The notes: a model not told the origin generated them from the sequence alone. Shown: positions 1 to 8,000, numbered from the stretch's first letter. The stretch is 10,575 nucleotides of DNA from Euperipatoides rowelli (GCA_003024985.2 PXIH01S0015661.1); one strand, 5' to 3'. Translations and numbers: made by a program.

Positions 1-58
1 GGGCAGGGACATGGGGAGGATTTCAAAAATGCCCAGGCAACGCCGGTAAATCAGCTAG
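1..58 (+). mobile_element. Probable Helitron 3' terminus
   Basis: The segment ends in CTAG at 55-58, followed by T. A small GC-rich hairpin lies just upstream: CC-A-GGC / AAC / GCC-GG at 33-46, a 5-bp stem with one bulged A. A terminal hairpin about 10 bp before CTRR is the known signature of Helitron 3' ends. This GC-rich tract contrasts sharply with the AT-rich repeat that starts at about 61. The 5' part of the element is outside the window, so the identification rests on the terminus alone. Confidence 0.5.
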
Positions 59-60
59 TT

Positions 61-622
61 ACAAATAAAATTACAAAATTACTTTAATTTTCTCATCATT
101 AATATAAACACTTAAAGAATGTTTATCTTTTATAAATTTAATGCAAAATAAAATTAAACAATACTTTCACATCATTAATATAAACATTTAAAGGATGTTT
201 ATGAAATGTAATCAATAAAAATGAAAGTAATGCAAATGAGATATTTTTATCAAATCTAATAGAAATACAACAATAATTTCACTTTTGCATCATTAATATA
301 AACACTTAAAGGAAGTTTATGAAGTGGAATGCAGTAAAAAATTAATGTAGTGCAAATTAAGTATTATGTTTTATTAAATCCAATACAAATAAAATACCAA
401 AATTACTTTCACCTTCACATCATTAGGCTAATATAAACACTTAAAGAATGTTTATGAAGTATAATGCACTAAAAATTAATGTAATGCATATTATGTTTTA
501 TAAATCTAATACAAAATACAATTGCAATAATACTTTCACATTATTAATATAAACACTTAAAGGATGTTTATGAAATGTATTAAAGTAAAAATGAAACTAA
601 TAGAAATGAGATATTATGTTTT
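61..622. repeat. Degenerate tandem repeat, about 120-bp unit, five copies
   Basis: A motif close to catcattaatataaacactt, followed by aaaggatgtttatgaa, recurs at 94, 170, 288, 418 and 539. The spacings are 76, 118, 130 and 121 bp, so one unit is shortened. Each unit continues with an A-rich stretch, then (in most copies) atgttttattaaatc, then acaaataaaa and a ctttcac block. The array starts mid-unit at about 61 and is broken at 622 by the inserted element; a final fragment resumes at 1695. Copies differ by substitutions and small indels, so this is an old minisatellite-like array. No reading frame is conserved across units. Confidence 0.85.
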
Positions 623-1694
623 CAGATAGGCTAGCTTAACTTCGGCACGTAGTTTTTGTAGGGCATTTACAATGGTGTAATGCATTTGAAATAAATGTGG
701 AAATTAAGAAATGAAGCTAATAATTTCACAGGTATGATGTTTACATTTATTTGCCAAGATCTTTCATACATTAGATAACTGTATTCAACTGGGAAAAATC
801 CACACTAAAAATGGAATTACAATTATTAAAAAATGATATGGTAAATAGTAAACACATATTTTGAGACATGAAATACAAAAATTCGAAACATCCTTACCTT
901 AGATATGGTATATATCAGGGGTGGGCACGTATGAGGTCAATGAGAGTCGGAATCCAGTTATTCATAATTATAAAGAGCCATATAATAATTACATACCTAG
1001 TATTAAATAAAATAAATACCCAAATTCAACTTTAATTTCATTTTAAAATTCAATTAGTATTTAAATATTCTATACAAGTCTTAAGTGCTAGTTAAAGTAC
1101 ACATTAATATATATTGTATAAGAAATATATTAAGAGAAAGAAAATAGAAAATAATTATTTCAAAAACATAATATAATAACTTATTATAAAGTTCTGAAAT
1201 AATTTAAAAATAAAGGATTTAAATTTTCATTTTCAATGGAAATTGGAGCAGCATAAACGTCAGTCAAGGAGAGAGCCGAGCCTGCCCGTATGCCCGTATG
1301 CGGCTCTTAAGGCTCTAAGAGCGAAGACCCGTATGCGGCTCTAAGAGCCACATTTGCCCCCCATTGGTATATATGGTGGCTCAATTTTTGTAATGTCTCA
1401 AAATATGTGTTTACAATTAACCTCATCATTTTTTAATTATATTGTAATTCTATTTTTGTGTGTATTTTCACCCAGTTGAATACAGTTATCTAATGTATGA
1501 AAGATCTTGTCAAATAAATGTAAACCTCATACCTGTGAAATTATTAGCTTCATTTATTAATTTCCACATTTATTTCAAATGCATTACACCATTGGTAAAT
1601 GCACTATAAAAACTACGTCCTGAATTTAAGCTAGCCTATCTGTTCTCATCCAACCCTATCTCAGCACCGATGCTCGACTACGACATTAAAAAAA
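623..1694. mobile_element. Long foldback (inverted-repeat) element, interrupted by a hAT insertion
   Basis: The left arm (623 to about 890) is the reverse complement of the right arm (about 1378-1642), with high identity by eye. Both ends read CAGATAGGCTAGCTTAA on the appropriate strand, and the inner ends share GTAAACACATATTTTGAGACAT. Without the internal hAT, the element would be about 560 bp with a loop of only some tens of bases. There is no coding capacity. Beyond the right arm are 45 unpaired bases and a run of A (1688-1694). The 12-bp sequence atattatgtttt occurs immediately before the left arm (611-622) and again after the A run (1695-1706), consistent with a target-site duplication. 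The class is unsettled: the arms suggest a MITE or foldback DNA element, whereas the A tail plus 12-bp duplication suggests retroposition. Confidence 0.75.
916..1366. mobile_element. Non-autonomous hAT element nested in the foldback loop
   Basis: The element begins CAGGGGTGGGCA and ends with an imperfect inverted version (reverse complement CAATGGGGGGCA), the terminal pattern typical of hAT elements. It is flanked by a perfect 8-bp duplication, gtatatat, at 908-915 and 1367-1374; 8 bp is the size known for hAT insertions. At 451 bp with no transposase frame it is non-autonomous. The right subterminal region is GC-rich and holds a direct repeat, CCCGTATGCGGCTCT (1293-1307 and 1328-1342), with several GGCTCT/AGAGCC blocks that could act as transposase-binding or hairpin sites. 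The middle is AT-rich filler. Confidence 0.8.
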
Positions 1695-1714
1695 ATATTA
1701 TGTTTTATTAAATC
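1695..1714. repeat. Resumed fragment of the tandem repeat after the insertion
   Basis: The stretch atattatgttttattaaatc matches the corresponding part of the tandem unit (for example 363-381). The first 12 bases repeat the sequence just left of the inserted element. This shows that the array was continuous before insertion and that 1695-1706 is the second copy of the target site. Confidence 0.65.
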
Positions 1715-1942
1715 ATATGCAGATGACAAGAGATGATATAGCCAACTATAAACAAACAATTTTCTTTACGTGATAATTTGGGAATTAGTTATTGTAAGAA
1801 TTCAATTCCTCTTTAAAAAAAATTATTAAAAAGTTAACAAAGGGTTTAATAGTGTTAATTGTAATAAAGTTTGTGTAATTATCAATTAGAAGAAAAAAAA
1901 TAGATGTTAATTATAATAAATACCTTTTTTTTTCTTTCCTAG
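1715..1942. other. AT-rich intron end before the first visible exon
   Basis: I see no gene or recognisable repeat here. The stretch ends in a strong polypyrimidine tract and acceptor, cctttttttttctttcctag, at 1923-1942. It is inferred to be the 3' end of an aquaporin intron whose 5' exon lies outside the window. It is not known how much of 1-1714 belongs to the same intron. Confidence 0.6.
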
Positions 1943-2147
1943 ATTGACGACAACAGAGATTCATTCATCTCTCGGCACCAATCAAGTAAATCCAAAGCTA
2001 TCATGTTGGCAAGGTTTAGGAATTGAGTTTATTCTTACATTTTGTCTTGTTTTTACCATTTTTGCTACGGTTGACCCTCACCGAAAAGAACTTGGTAGTT
2101 CCTCTTTGGCCATTGGATTTGCTGTTTTGATAGCGCACCTTGTCGGA
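1943..2147 (+). CDS. Classical aquaporin, exon with loop C, TM4 and TM5
   Basis: This is the first visible exon of a water-channel gene of the MIP family (AQP1/AQP4-like group), an integral membrane tetramer that passes water along osmotic gradients. After one base of a split codon, it encodes 68 residues: a loop C segment, TM4 (GLGIEFILTFCLVFTIFATV), the loop D motif DPHRKELGSSS, and TM5 (LAIGFAVLIAHLVG). The His in IAHL occupies the position of the ar/R selectivity-filter His of water-specific aquaporins. The exon starts after a polypyrimidine acceptor and ends before GTAAGT at 2148. The frame stays open past the donor to 2261, but family similarity stops at the donor and resumes exactly at 5490 (HLVG then ISFTGTGINPAR). 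The exon is internal, so 1944 (TTG) is not a start. The exons with the first NPA motif are outside the window. Confidence 0.93.
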
Positions 2148-2275
2148 GTAAGTGTGCATTTAAATTGTCATAAAATATTTTTAAAGTACCGATTCAGAAG
2201 TGAAAAATTTCTTAATATTTTGCACCTTCAAAAGAAGAGTGCAGCAGGTTCCAAAATATAATTTTTGCGAAAAGA

Positions 2276-2424
2276 GAAAACAAAGTTTGATTATTGTTTA
2301 TAAAATATTATCAATAAATGTTGATTAATGAAATTTGAAAATTTACCTGTTTAGGTATGCAAATCTCATTAATCAACAATTGTTGCAATATTTTATAAAT
2401 ATTAATCAAATCTTTTTTGTTTTC
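2276..2424. repeat. Hairpin-forming inverted repeat, MITE-like
   Basis: The left arm 2276-2335 and right arm 2362-2424 are reverse complements with few mismatches and one small indel. Shared blocks include GAAAAC, TTTGATTA, TTTATAAAATATT and TGTTGATTAATGA. The loop is 26 bases. Weaker pairing continues outward to about 2250 and 2445 (ataattttt-type sequence against its complement), so the element may be about 200 bp. There is no coding capacity. It is probably a very small palindromic DNA element; no clear target duplication is visible. Confidence 0.75.
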
Positions 2425-2780
2425 CTAAAATTTATGTTTCAGGTAATGCTATGGGCTCTTCTTCCAGAGGTGTGATTTATACTCTTCCTTTGACATTTTA
2501 TTTTATGAAATATGACAAAATAAGTTTATATTAGCATTTATTTTGAAAATACCTAAAATAAGAGGAATATAAATTGACTAATATTAGAAATGAAAGAGGG
2601 AGAAGGATTGATGATGTTTTTAAATATAATATATATTTCAGGTATTTATTTCACTAATACTATACTATATTTATTACAGTAAATTTGGATAGTGGCCTAG
2701 CCCCTAGAGATATGGCCACTATTTACATAAAATACAATTAGCTTAAACATTAGTTAAAATAACATTCAAAAACAAAACAA
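2425..2780. other. AT-rich intron stretch without a gene
   Basis: I see no coding signal. The only structure is a 9-bp perfect stem, atagtggcc (2689-2697) with ggccactat (2714-2722), around a 16-base loop. The stem is too isolated to assign to a family. Confidence 0.5.
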
Positions 2781-2826
2781 NAAAAAAAAAAAAAAAAAAA
2801 AAAAAAANNTTTTTTTTTTTTTTTTT
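2781..2826. other. Poly(A)-NN-poly(T) assembly junction
   Basis: An N at 2781 is followed by 26 A's, two N's at 2808-2809 and about 17 T's. A homopolymer switching from A to T through ambiguous bases looks like two reads or contigs joined through their homopolymer ends. The true sequence and length here are unknown. The T run may be the complement of a poly(A) tail of a minus-strand retroelement (next entry). Confidence 0.7.
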
Positions 2827-3070
2827 ACAGACCTTAATAAGATCTACTTACTATATACACGCTTAGTCAACATTAATAACATTACTACATATTTAATAAT
2901 TTAACAAAATAAGGGACAGCCGACGATGCATAGCGACATGTTCTGATAAATGGTACATAATATCTCTTTGACCCCCTTGTATTAATACCATTAAAGTCAC
3001 ATCTTTTAACCGGTGCATTTAGACTTGGTGTACAGGTGACTGTATAGCATGGGAATAATTTAATGAACAA
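2810..3070 (-). pseudogene. Possible 3' end of a non-LTR retrotransposon (minus strand)
   Basis: Read on the minus strand, 3070 to 2885 is open for 61 codons and contains YYVPFIRTCRYASSAVPYFV followed by KLLNM. This resembles the C-terminal pattern of many LINE ORF2 proteins (Pro-x-x-Arg-Thr, a Ser-rich step, then Lys/Leu-Trp-Asn). Stops follow, and then a poly(A) run on the same strand (the plus-strand T run ending at 2826), as expected for a retrotransposon 3' end. The similarity is judged by eye from a short motif. The fragment is severely 5'-truncated and could instead be a chance open frame. Confidence 0.33.
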
Positions 3071-3793
3071 GACTTAAATTCTTTCATAAAAAATACAGAG
3101 TACTCCAGCACGGGTTAGGACTTTGGTTTACAGGGTAGGGGAGTTAACAGGGAAATGGAGGGAGAATTTTAGATTTTTTAAATATAGAATTTATGGTTGG
3201 GAAATATAATTTACATCAAGTGAGTAGTAATAGAGATATAGGCGGGAGATAATTTTCCAAGTGTAGTGATACACTTGACATACACGCCTAACCTTTTTGG
3301 GGTTAGTTGTGTAGGTTTAATGAGGGTGGGGGAGAAATTGGAGTTGGGTACACCAGACATTTATAGTAGGTTTAAAAATTGGGAAAAATTCAAGCACACT
3401 AAGCCTAAAGGTCTGAAATTAAAATATATACATTATCTTCTTATATGGTTTAAACATTGTGAATGGAGCATGAAGAAAGGAAATTTAAGAGATGTTTTAA
3501 AATATAAGTAACCTCAAGTGTGCAAATCAGGATTGGTACATATTGGAATTGAAAATATGTTCTTAAATTTGATTTGCTCCAGGTTCATGGGTAGGTATTT
3601 GGGATGGTGAGAGGATAATTTGATAACAATGAAACTAAAATATTATGTGCCTGTGTGGGGATAAGCTTGTGCATCAAGAGAAATCAAAAATATTTAAAAA
3701 AATTTAATTTACACAGAATATTTTTAATGGATTAAGTTTTGGGTGTGAAAAGGATGGGGTAATTAAAGTGAACAAAGATTAAAAAGGATTCAA
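3071..3793. other. Intron stretch with no recognised gene
   Basis: The plus strand is open at 3266-3511 (81 codons, GTG at the first position) and includes KNWEKFKHTKPKGLKLKYIH. I do not recognise it, it has no splice context within the aquaporin, and chance or a decayed mobile-element frame is equally possible. A perfect 8-bp stem with a GTGA loop lies at 3258-3277 (caagtgta / tacacttg). Slightly G-rich patches at 3120-3160 and 3320-3345 differ from the surrounding sequence. Confidence 0.4.
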
Positions 3794-4468
3794 GTTAAAG
3801 ATCGAATATGCCAGATTTTTTTAATTTTTTTAAATGATTGATTTTCAAAGATTTTTACTAAAAAAAAAATTCCACAAGAAAAAAAAAATAAAAACAAAAA
3901 AGTTATTTACAATTCAATTTTTAAAATAATTGTCTTTAGCTCTTCACCCTTATAACAACATTGCCCACTTTACACACCAGGGGAGATATTTTGTGACATC
4001 ATAGGCTATAAATTAATACAGCTTGCTATACTTAACTATAGAATATTTGCTATATTTGTCAGTTTAAAGCTGGATATCATATGGTCTAAATGTTTAAATA
4101 CTTGTAAAAAATCATAATCAAATTCATCCTTTGTGCTATTATGATCCAATTTGTTTTTTTTAAAAAATCAAAATGACCTTTAATACAGATTGAAAATATC
4201 TCTATTTACATGTTAAATCATTACAAAGAAAACAGCTGTAGAGGCTATTTTGTTATCAAATTAATCTCAGACCCCCAAAAAATGTGGAATCTTCAAATTG
4301 TAATCTCAGACTGAGGATAGCAATAGTCTTAATTTTATCTTTAAATAACTTTTTTTTTATGCATTTTAAAAAAAAAATTTCCAGTGGAATTTTTTATATA
4401 GTAATTATCTTTGAAAATCAATAATAATAAAAAAATAAAAAAAAAATCTGTTACATTTGACCTTTAAC
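3794..4468. repeat. Inverted-repeat element, about 675 bp, arms about 140 bp
   Basis: The left arm (3794 to about 3938) and right arm (about 4324-4468) are inverted copies. Matching blocks on the left strand are gttaaagatcgaatatg against gttaaaggtcaaatgta, cagattttttt, attgattttcaaagat, aaaaattccac and aaaaagttattta. The outer boundary is where this pairing fades. The interior (3940-4323) is AT-rich without a gene. The element is palindromic, non-coding and diverged, most likely an old non-autonomous DNA transposon. Confidence 0.7.
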
Positions 4469-4776
4469 AGAAAAATACAAGAAATGGTGGTCAATAAAAA
4501 TAAACTTTTGCTGTTGATTCAACATCGAGACAAAATGGCAGCCCTAAATACATATTTTTCATTATTAAAAAAAACCCAGCAGGGCAGGGAGAAGTTGAAA
4601 CACTCAGCCAACTTCTGACTAGGCCTATTATATAATATTAGTCTAGTATTCTGTGATAATAAAATGCAATGTGCTTGTGCTACACATAGATCTCAAACAA
4701 TAAAATCTAGTGACCTGAAACTTTACATGTTTAATAAGAGGACCTTAGGCTTATTTTTGGTTCACCATCTTGAAAA
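4469..4776. other. AT-rich intron stretch, repeat-like fragments
   Basis: There is no gene. Short phrases recur loosely in this part of the intron: gaccttta/gacctta-type sequence at about 4174, 4460 and 5171, and a ccatcttgaa-type phrase at about 4765 and 5228. They may be pieces of one diverged interspersed repeat, but I cannot define its ends. Confidence 0.35.
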
Positions 4777-4845
4777 AAAGCTATAGGAGAAATATGTGTT
4801 CTTAGGAAGAAATGGCCTAAGAACACATATTTCTCCTATAGCTTT
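4777..4845. repeat. Perfect 30-bp hairpin with a 9-base loop
   Basis: The left arm 4777-4806 begins aaagctataggagaaa. The right arm 4816-4845 is its exact reverse complement over all 30 bases. The loop is aagaaatgg (4807-4815). No mismatch in 30 bp indicates a recent origin or sequence constraint. It may be a short inverted duplication formed by template switching, a small palindromic element, or a foldback cloning or assembly artefact. In the unspliced transcript it would form a miRNA-precursor-sized stem, but nothing shows that it is processed. Confidence 0.92.
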
Positions 4846-5091
4846 GAAACCATAAAACAACATCTAAAACTTGGCAAGTATAATAACGGAACTATGATAG
4901 TATACACACATCTCAACGATGTGCTTCTGTTTTGCAAAAAGAAAAAAAATAATGGCCAAGGAACGGAACACACATTTATTTTCATATCTCTAAACCCTTC
5001 TGCCTGCAATTTAGCATTTTATAATAACTTGACCCTGCCTGGTGTATCTCCAGCTATTTTTCACCTGATATCTTGAACAAAAATATCAACT
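4846..5091. other. Intron stretch without a recognised gene
   Basis: A plus-strand open frame of 60 codons at 4894-5076 shows no family features and has no codon or splice support. I regard it as chance. Confidence 0.4.
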
Positions 5092-5130
5092 CCCCCCCCC
5101 CCCCCAAAAAAAAAAAAGAAAAAAGAAAAA
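5092..5130. repeat. Homopolymer tracts: C14, A12, then an A/G-rich run
   Basis: Fourteen C's (5092-5105) are followed directly by twelve A's (5106-5117) and further A-rich sequence with isolated G's. Such tracts are unstable and error-prone, so the exact lengths are doubtful. Confidence 0.85.
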
Positions 5131-5356
5131 CACACATTTTCCTAATGGTTTACTGTTCGTAACCAAATTTGACCTTAAGGTCAATTGCCTTTAGGGACAT
5201 ATTTTATTCATTTTAAAGTTTGTTTGCCATCTTGAATAAAAAGACTACCCCAAAAGACAATGCCTTCATTCTAATCCTCTCTTCTCCACTTCTTTCTCAG
5301 ATCCCCCCTTCTTTCTCAGACCCCTACCCATCTTCTTCCATTTTTTCACCTTCTCT

Positions 5357-5389
5357 CAAACATGTGTAACATGTTTGTAAGTGAAATAA

Positions 5390-5434
<45 letters not shown>
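5357..5434. repeat. (TTA)n microsatellite preceded by a short hairpin
   Basis: A pure TTA repeat of about 14 units occupies roughly 5392-5434. Just upstream are caaacatg (5357-5364) and catgtttg (5370-5377), forming a perfect 8-bp stem with a 5-base loop, then gtgaaataaatt. A hairpin, an AATAAA-like step and a trinucleotide tail together resemble the 3' end of some non-LTR elements, but no coding part is visible upstream. The repeat ends 55 bp before the next exon. Confidence 0.8.
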
Positions 5435-5436
<2 letters not shown>

Positions 5437-5489
5437 CACAATTAATAATAGATTGTATCATTAGTACTAAAAACATGTTTATATTACAG

Positions 5490-5570
5490 ATTTCATTCAC
5501 TGGAACAGGAATCAATCCAGCAAGATCTTTTGGTCCGGCAGTCATCATGAATAGCTGGGAATACCACTGG
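5490..5570 (+). CDS. Aquaporin exon with the second NPA motif
   Basis: This 81-bp, 27-codon exon encodes ISFTGTGINPARSFGPAV followed by IMNSWEYHW. It forms loop E and the pore-entering half-helix HE. NPA is intact, and its following Arg is the selectivity-filter Arg that excludes protons and ions. The residue three before the Asn of NPA is Thr (GTG), where AQP1 has its mercury-sensitive Cys, so this site should not confer mercury block. An 81-bp exon with these borders is typical of vertebrate classical aquaporins (AQP1, AQP2, AQP4). The exon is bounded by atattacag and GTAAGT; both flanking introns are phase 0. Confidence 0.96.
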
Positions 5571-5830
5571 GTAAGTAGAAACATTTTACAATGATCAGTT
5601 TATTATCTCCACTGGAAGAGTTGGTAACTGTATTGACTTCAATATTAAGGCTTCAATGAGTGGTTTCTTTCATTCTCAAAAGATTTATAGATGATTTAAT
5701 AATAAAAAAATGGAAAATGAAAAAAATATCAAAATATTAAGACAAGCTAACAAATTTCTGACCATCTAAATCAAGAAACAAAACATTAAAAAAACCCAGA
5801 ATATCTTGAGATCTTTTTAATGGTCAGTAA

Positions 5831-6413
5831 TTTGTTAAATTGCCTACATATTTTGATTTTGATAATTTATATACTAGTATGCCTCTAAATAAAATCATTT
5901 TTGTTATTTCCCAATTATTGCAAAATTTTAAACCACAGAGTCTGCACATATTCAATAAGTTTTCTGCAGATAGGTTGTGGGTGCCTATGGGTATTTCTTA
6001 TGGGACAAATGTGGCTAATTTTTTTTATTCTACTATGAAAAGATACATGCTACTGAAATTAAGTTGTCTTAAAGTTTTTATATATATAGATGATTTATTG
6101 ACTATCCATAACTCTTCTTTTGATACTTATTTTTAGCCTGAAGTGCTTACACCATCTAAAGTCCATAAAACAGACCATATGGCTTATTATCTGGATCTTG
6201 CGATTAACATTTATCTTAATCTATTAATTTATATGATTAAGTTGAATTTTTAAATTTAATATTACTGATAGCACTATAGAGATTGTGTTTATATCAGAAA
6301 TCATTAGATATGTGTATATTTACAATAACAAACAAGACTTAAGTTTATAATAATCTTGGCTTTTAATCAATTTAATTAATAAAGGCTTCAGTCAGCCAGG
6401 ATTGGTTGTCTAA
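5831..6413 (+). pseudogene. Decayed reverse transcriptase, possibly Penelope-like
   Basis: The frame from 5831 carries RT motif A (FDFDNLYTSMP, 5852-5884), a motif B-like stretch (VPMGISYGTNVANFF) and motif C (YIDDLL, near 6090). After an in-frame TAG at 6134-6136 the same frame resumes with AYYLDLAINI and ends at 6250. A shift of frame then shows VFISEIIRYV (from 6285) and NKGFSQPGLV (from 6378), matching the order of conserved blocks downstream of YIDD in a widespread invertebrate RT family. The order and spacing make an RT origin secure; assignment to Penelope-like elements is tentative. Both ends are missing and at least one stop and one frameshift are present, so it is dead. It lies in the same orientation as the aquaporin. 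Confidence 0.75.
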
Positions 6414-7006
6414 TTATTGTTTTTCTTACTTATATAAATTACATTTTTAATCTATAAATATATTACTTAAAATTCTCTATTTGTATTCCTTTATAGAATG
6501 GTTAATCTTGGTCATTCCTTCAGAAAGGAATTATAACTTTTTTGATTCTTCCAATCAAAAATGATCTTGTTAGCATTTGGGGGGCTAAAGTGATATGCTA
6601 AATTATTTAAACTTAAATTTCTTTTTTTTTTCTTGATCTTCATTTTTTTTATTAAATATCATTTGTAGTTCTTATTGTTAGAATTGCATGATACAAACAT
6701 TATTTGGAAGATAGTTTGCAGATCTTAATAGAATAGTTTTGTTTATATTTAATGGCCTTAGCAGATAAAATTGTTACAAAAATATTTTAGTTATCTATAT
6801 ATTGAAAACACCTTGTATAAAAATTTAAAATTCATAAATTTTTTTACAAATATTTCCTATACAATTTCTTTTTGTAATACAAGGGGAATGGGAACTGTCC
6901 AGTTAAATAGTTTTTTTCACAGTTTCATTATAAATTTCTGATTTATGTTTTATTAAATATATTACTTCAAATACACATTTTTCTAGTCTTTTCTTATGTG
7001 TATATA
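6414..7006. other. AT-rich intron stretch without a recognised gene
   Basis: No coding similarity was found. The stretch may include further decayed sequence of the retroelement to its left. The perfect stem tttttgatt / aatcaaaaa (6539-6561, 5-base loop) is the only clear local structure. Confidence 0.45.
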
Positions 7007-8000
7007 AGTAGAGTAAAAACAGGGTTTCTGGAACAGCATTATGATGTATTGTACAAACAGGAAGTGACATCATTTGGGGCATGTTAGGTGACTTCAATTC
7101 TTGTGTAGAATGTAATTTTTTACCAGTTCAGGGTTTTTTCACTGGTGCATTATGGATTAAATCTGTGTCTAAGACTTGAAGATGGATGATTACAGGAGAA
7201 AATTACTAAGTACTCATGGACAATGTAGCACTGTCTGGAATTTAGAGTTAGGACTCCTTCAGCGGGTCCTGTTACTACCTTTTATTTTGTTTTATATTGT
7301 TACTTCCAGTATTTCACTTCCATATATCATCATTAAAACAACCCTATCTCTTCTGTAAAATGCCAGTTCAACTTGGGATTTTTATTTCTAAGTTCAGGAG
7401 AATGGCCTACATAACCAAATACTTGTTGTTTTCTACTTGGATAAATTTCAGCCCAAAACTAGATTAAAATGGAATTTTCTACTTCAGGAAATTTTCGTGC
7501 AAACTTGGCACTACTATATTTGGATCCCTGCTTCACACTACATCTTCCTATGTCTTTAGATTTCTGAAGTTGCATGATTTTAATCTTGACATATCACATA
7601 TCACTTAAATATGAATAATTCTTCCAAAAATTGTTGGGCCAACTTGGGAATTTCATGTGTTTTGGCATGCAAAAAGCTATTTTATTTTTGTCTACATCAT
7701 TTTCTGTATCTTTTAGAGTGTTCAGCAATGCTCAGCTGTTTCCATGGGCATTTTCAGAAATTTCTGTGAGTACTCACTAATTTCCATCAGTACTTGGTCA
7801 ATTGCATGTCCAAAACCTAGACACAGCTTTATTCCCATAATGCATCTTAATATGACATCACATCCAGTCAAGAATTCTACACAAGAATTGATGACATCAA
7901 CTCTGGTAACATGCCTCTAACATGCCCAAATGATGTCACTTCCTTTTGGCATAATGCATTATGGAGTTGTTTGCAAAACCATATTTTTACTCTGCTTACT
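7007..8000. repeat. Palindromic DNA element of about 1 kb
   Basis: The left arm begins at 7007 (agtagagtaaaaa) and the right arm ends at 8000 (tttttactctgcttact). Inward, the arms share aggaagtgacatcattt, gggcatgttag, caattcttgtgtagaat, tgcattatgg and ctgtgtcta in inverted order. Weaker pairing continues to about 7225 and 7755, so each arm is about 150-250 bp with indels. The interior has three loosely similar aacttgg phrases (about 7368, 7503 and 7640) and no transposase frame. Open frames at 6903-7097 and 7176-7358 fall across or inside the arms and are chance. It is most likely a non-autonomous DNA transposon with long inverted repeats. Confidence 0.72.

Larger units (their letters stand above)
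2148..5489 (+). other. Aquaporin intron A (phase 0)
   Basis: The donor is GTAAGT at 2148 and the acceptor atattacag ends at 5489. The upstream exon ends with a complete GGA codon and the downstream exon begins with ATT, so the intron lies between codons. It contains two inverted-repeat elements, a possible minus-strand LINE tail, an assembly scar, a perfect hairpin and simple repeats, each listed separately. Confidence 0.9.

Noticed and set aside
61-622. CRISPR-like array
   Set aside because: Units are about 120 bp with no unique spacers of constant length, the similarity runs across whole units, and the genome is eukaryotic.
1-1942. Upstream aquaporin exon with the first NPA motif
   Set aside because: I looked for an SGAHxNPAVT-type coding block with a phase-2 donor on the plus strand and found none; this region is repeats and transposons.
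2148-2261. Continuation of the first aquaporin exon to a stop at 2261
   Set aside because: The frame is open, but a consensus GTAAGT donor lies at 2148 and aquaporin similarity ends there and resumes exactly at 5490.
2685-2725. tRNA-like or tRNA-derived SINE promoter (atagtggcctag)
   Set aside because: Only one 9-bp stem is present; there is no matching B box, cloverleaf or SINE tail.
3266-3511. 81-codon plus-strand open frame
   Set aside because: No recognisable domain, GTG at its first position, and no splice or homology support. Mentioned only as an unresolved stretch.
4894-5076. 60-codon plus-strand open frame
   Set aside because: Short, low-complexity composition and no family features; expected by chance in intron DNA.
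5324-5584. 86-codon minus-strand open frame
   Set aside because: It runs antisense through the (TTA)n repeat (giving poly-Ile) and the second-NPA exon, so it is a shadow.
6903-7097. 64-codon minus-strand open frame
   Set aside because: It overlaps the left end of the palindromic element and has no protein features.
7176-7358. 60-codon plus-strand open frame inside the 1-kb palindromic element
   Set aside because: No transposase motif, and it partly overlaps an inverted arm; chance frame.
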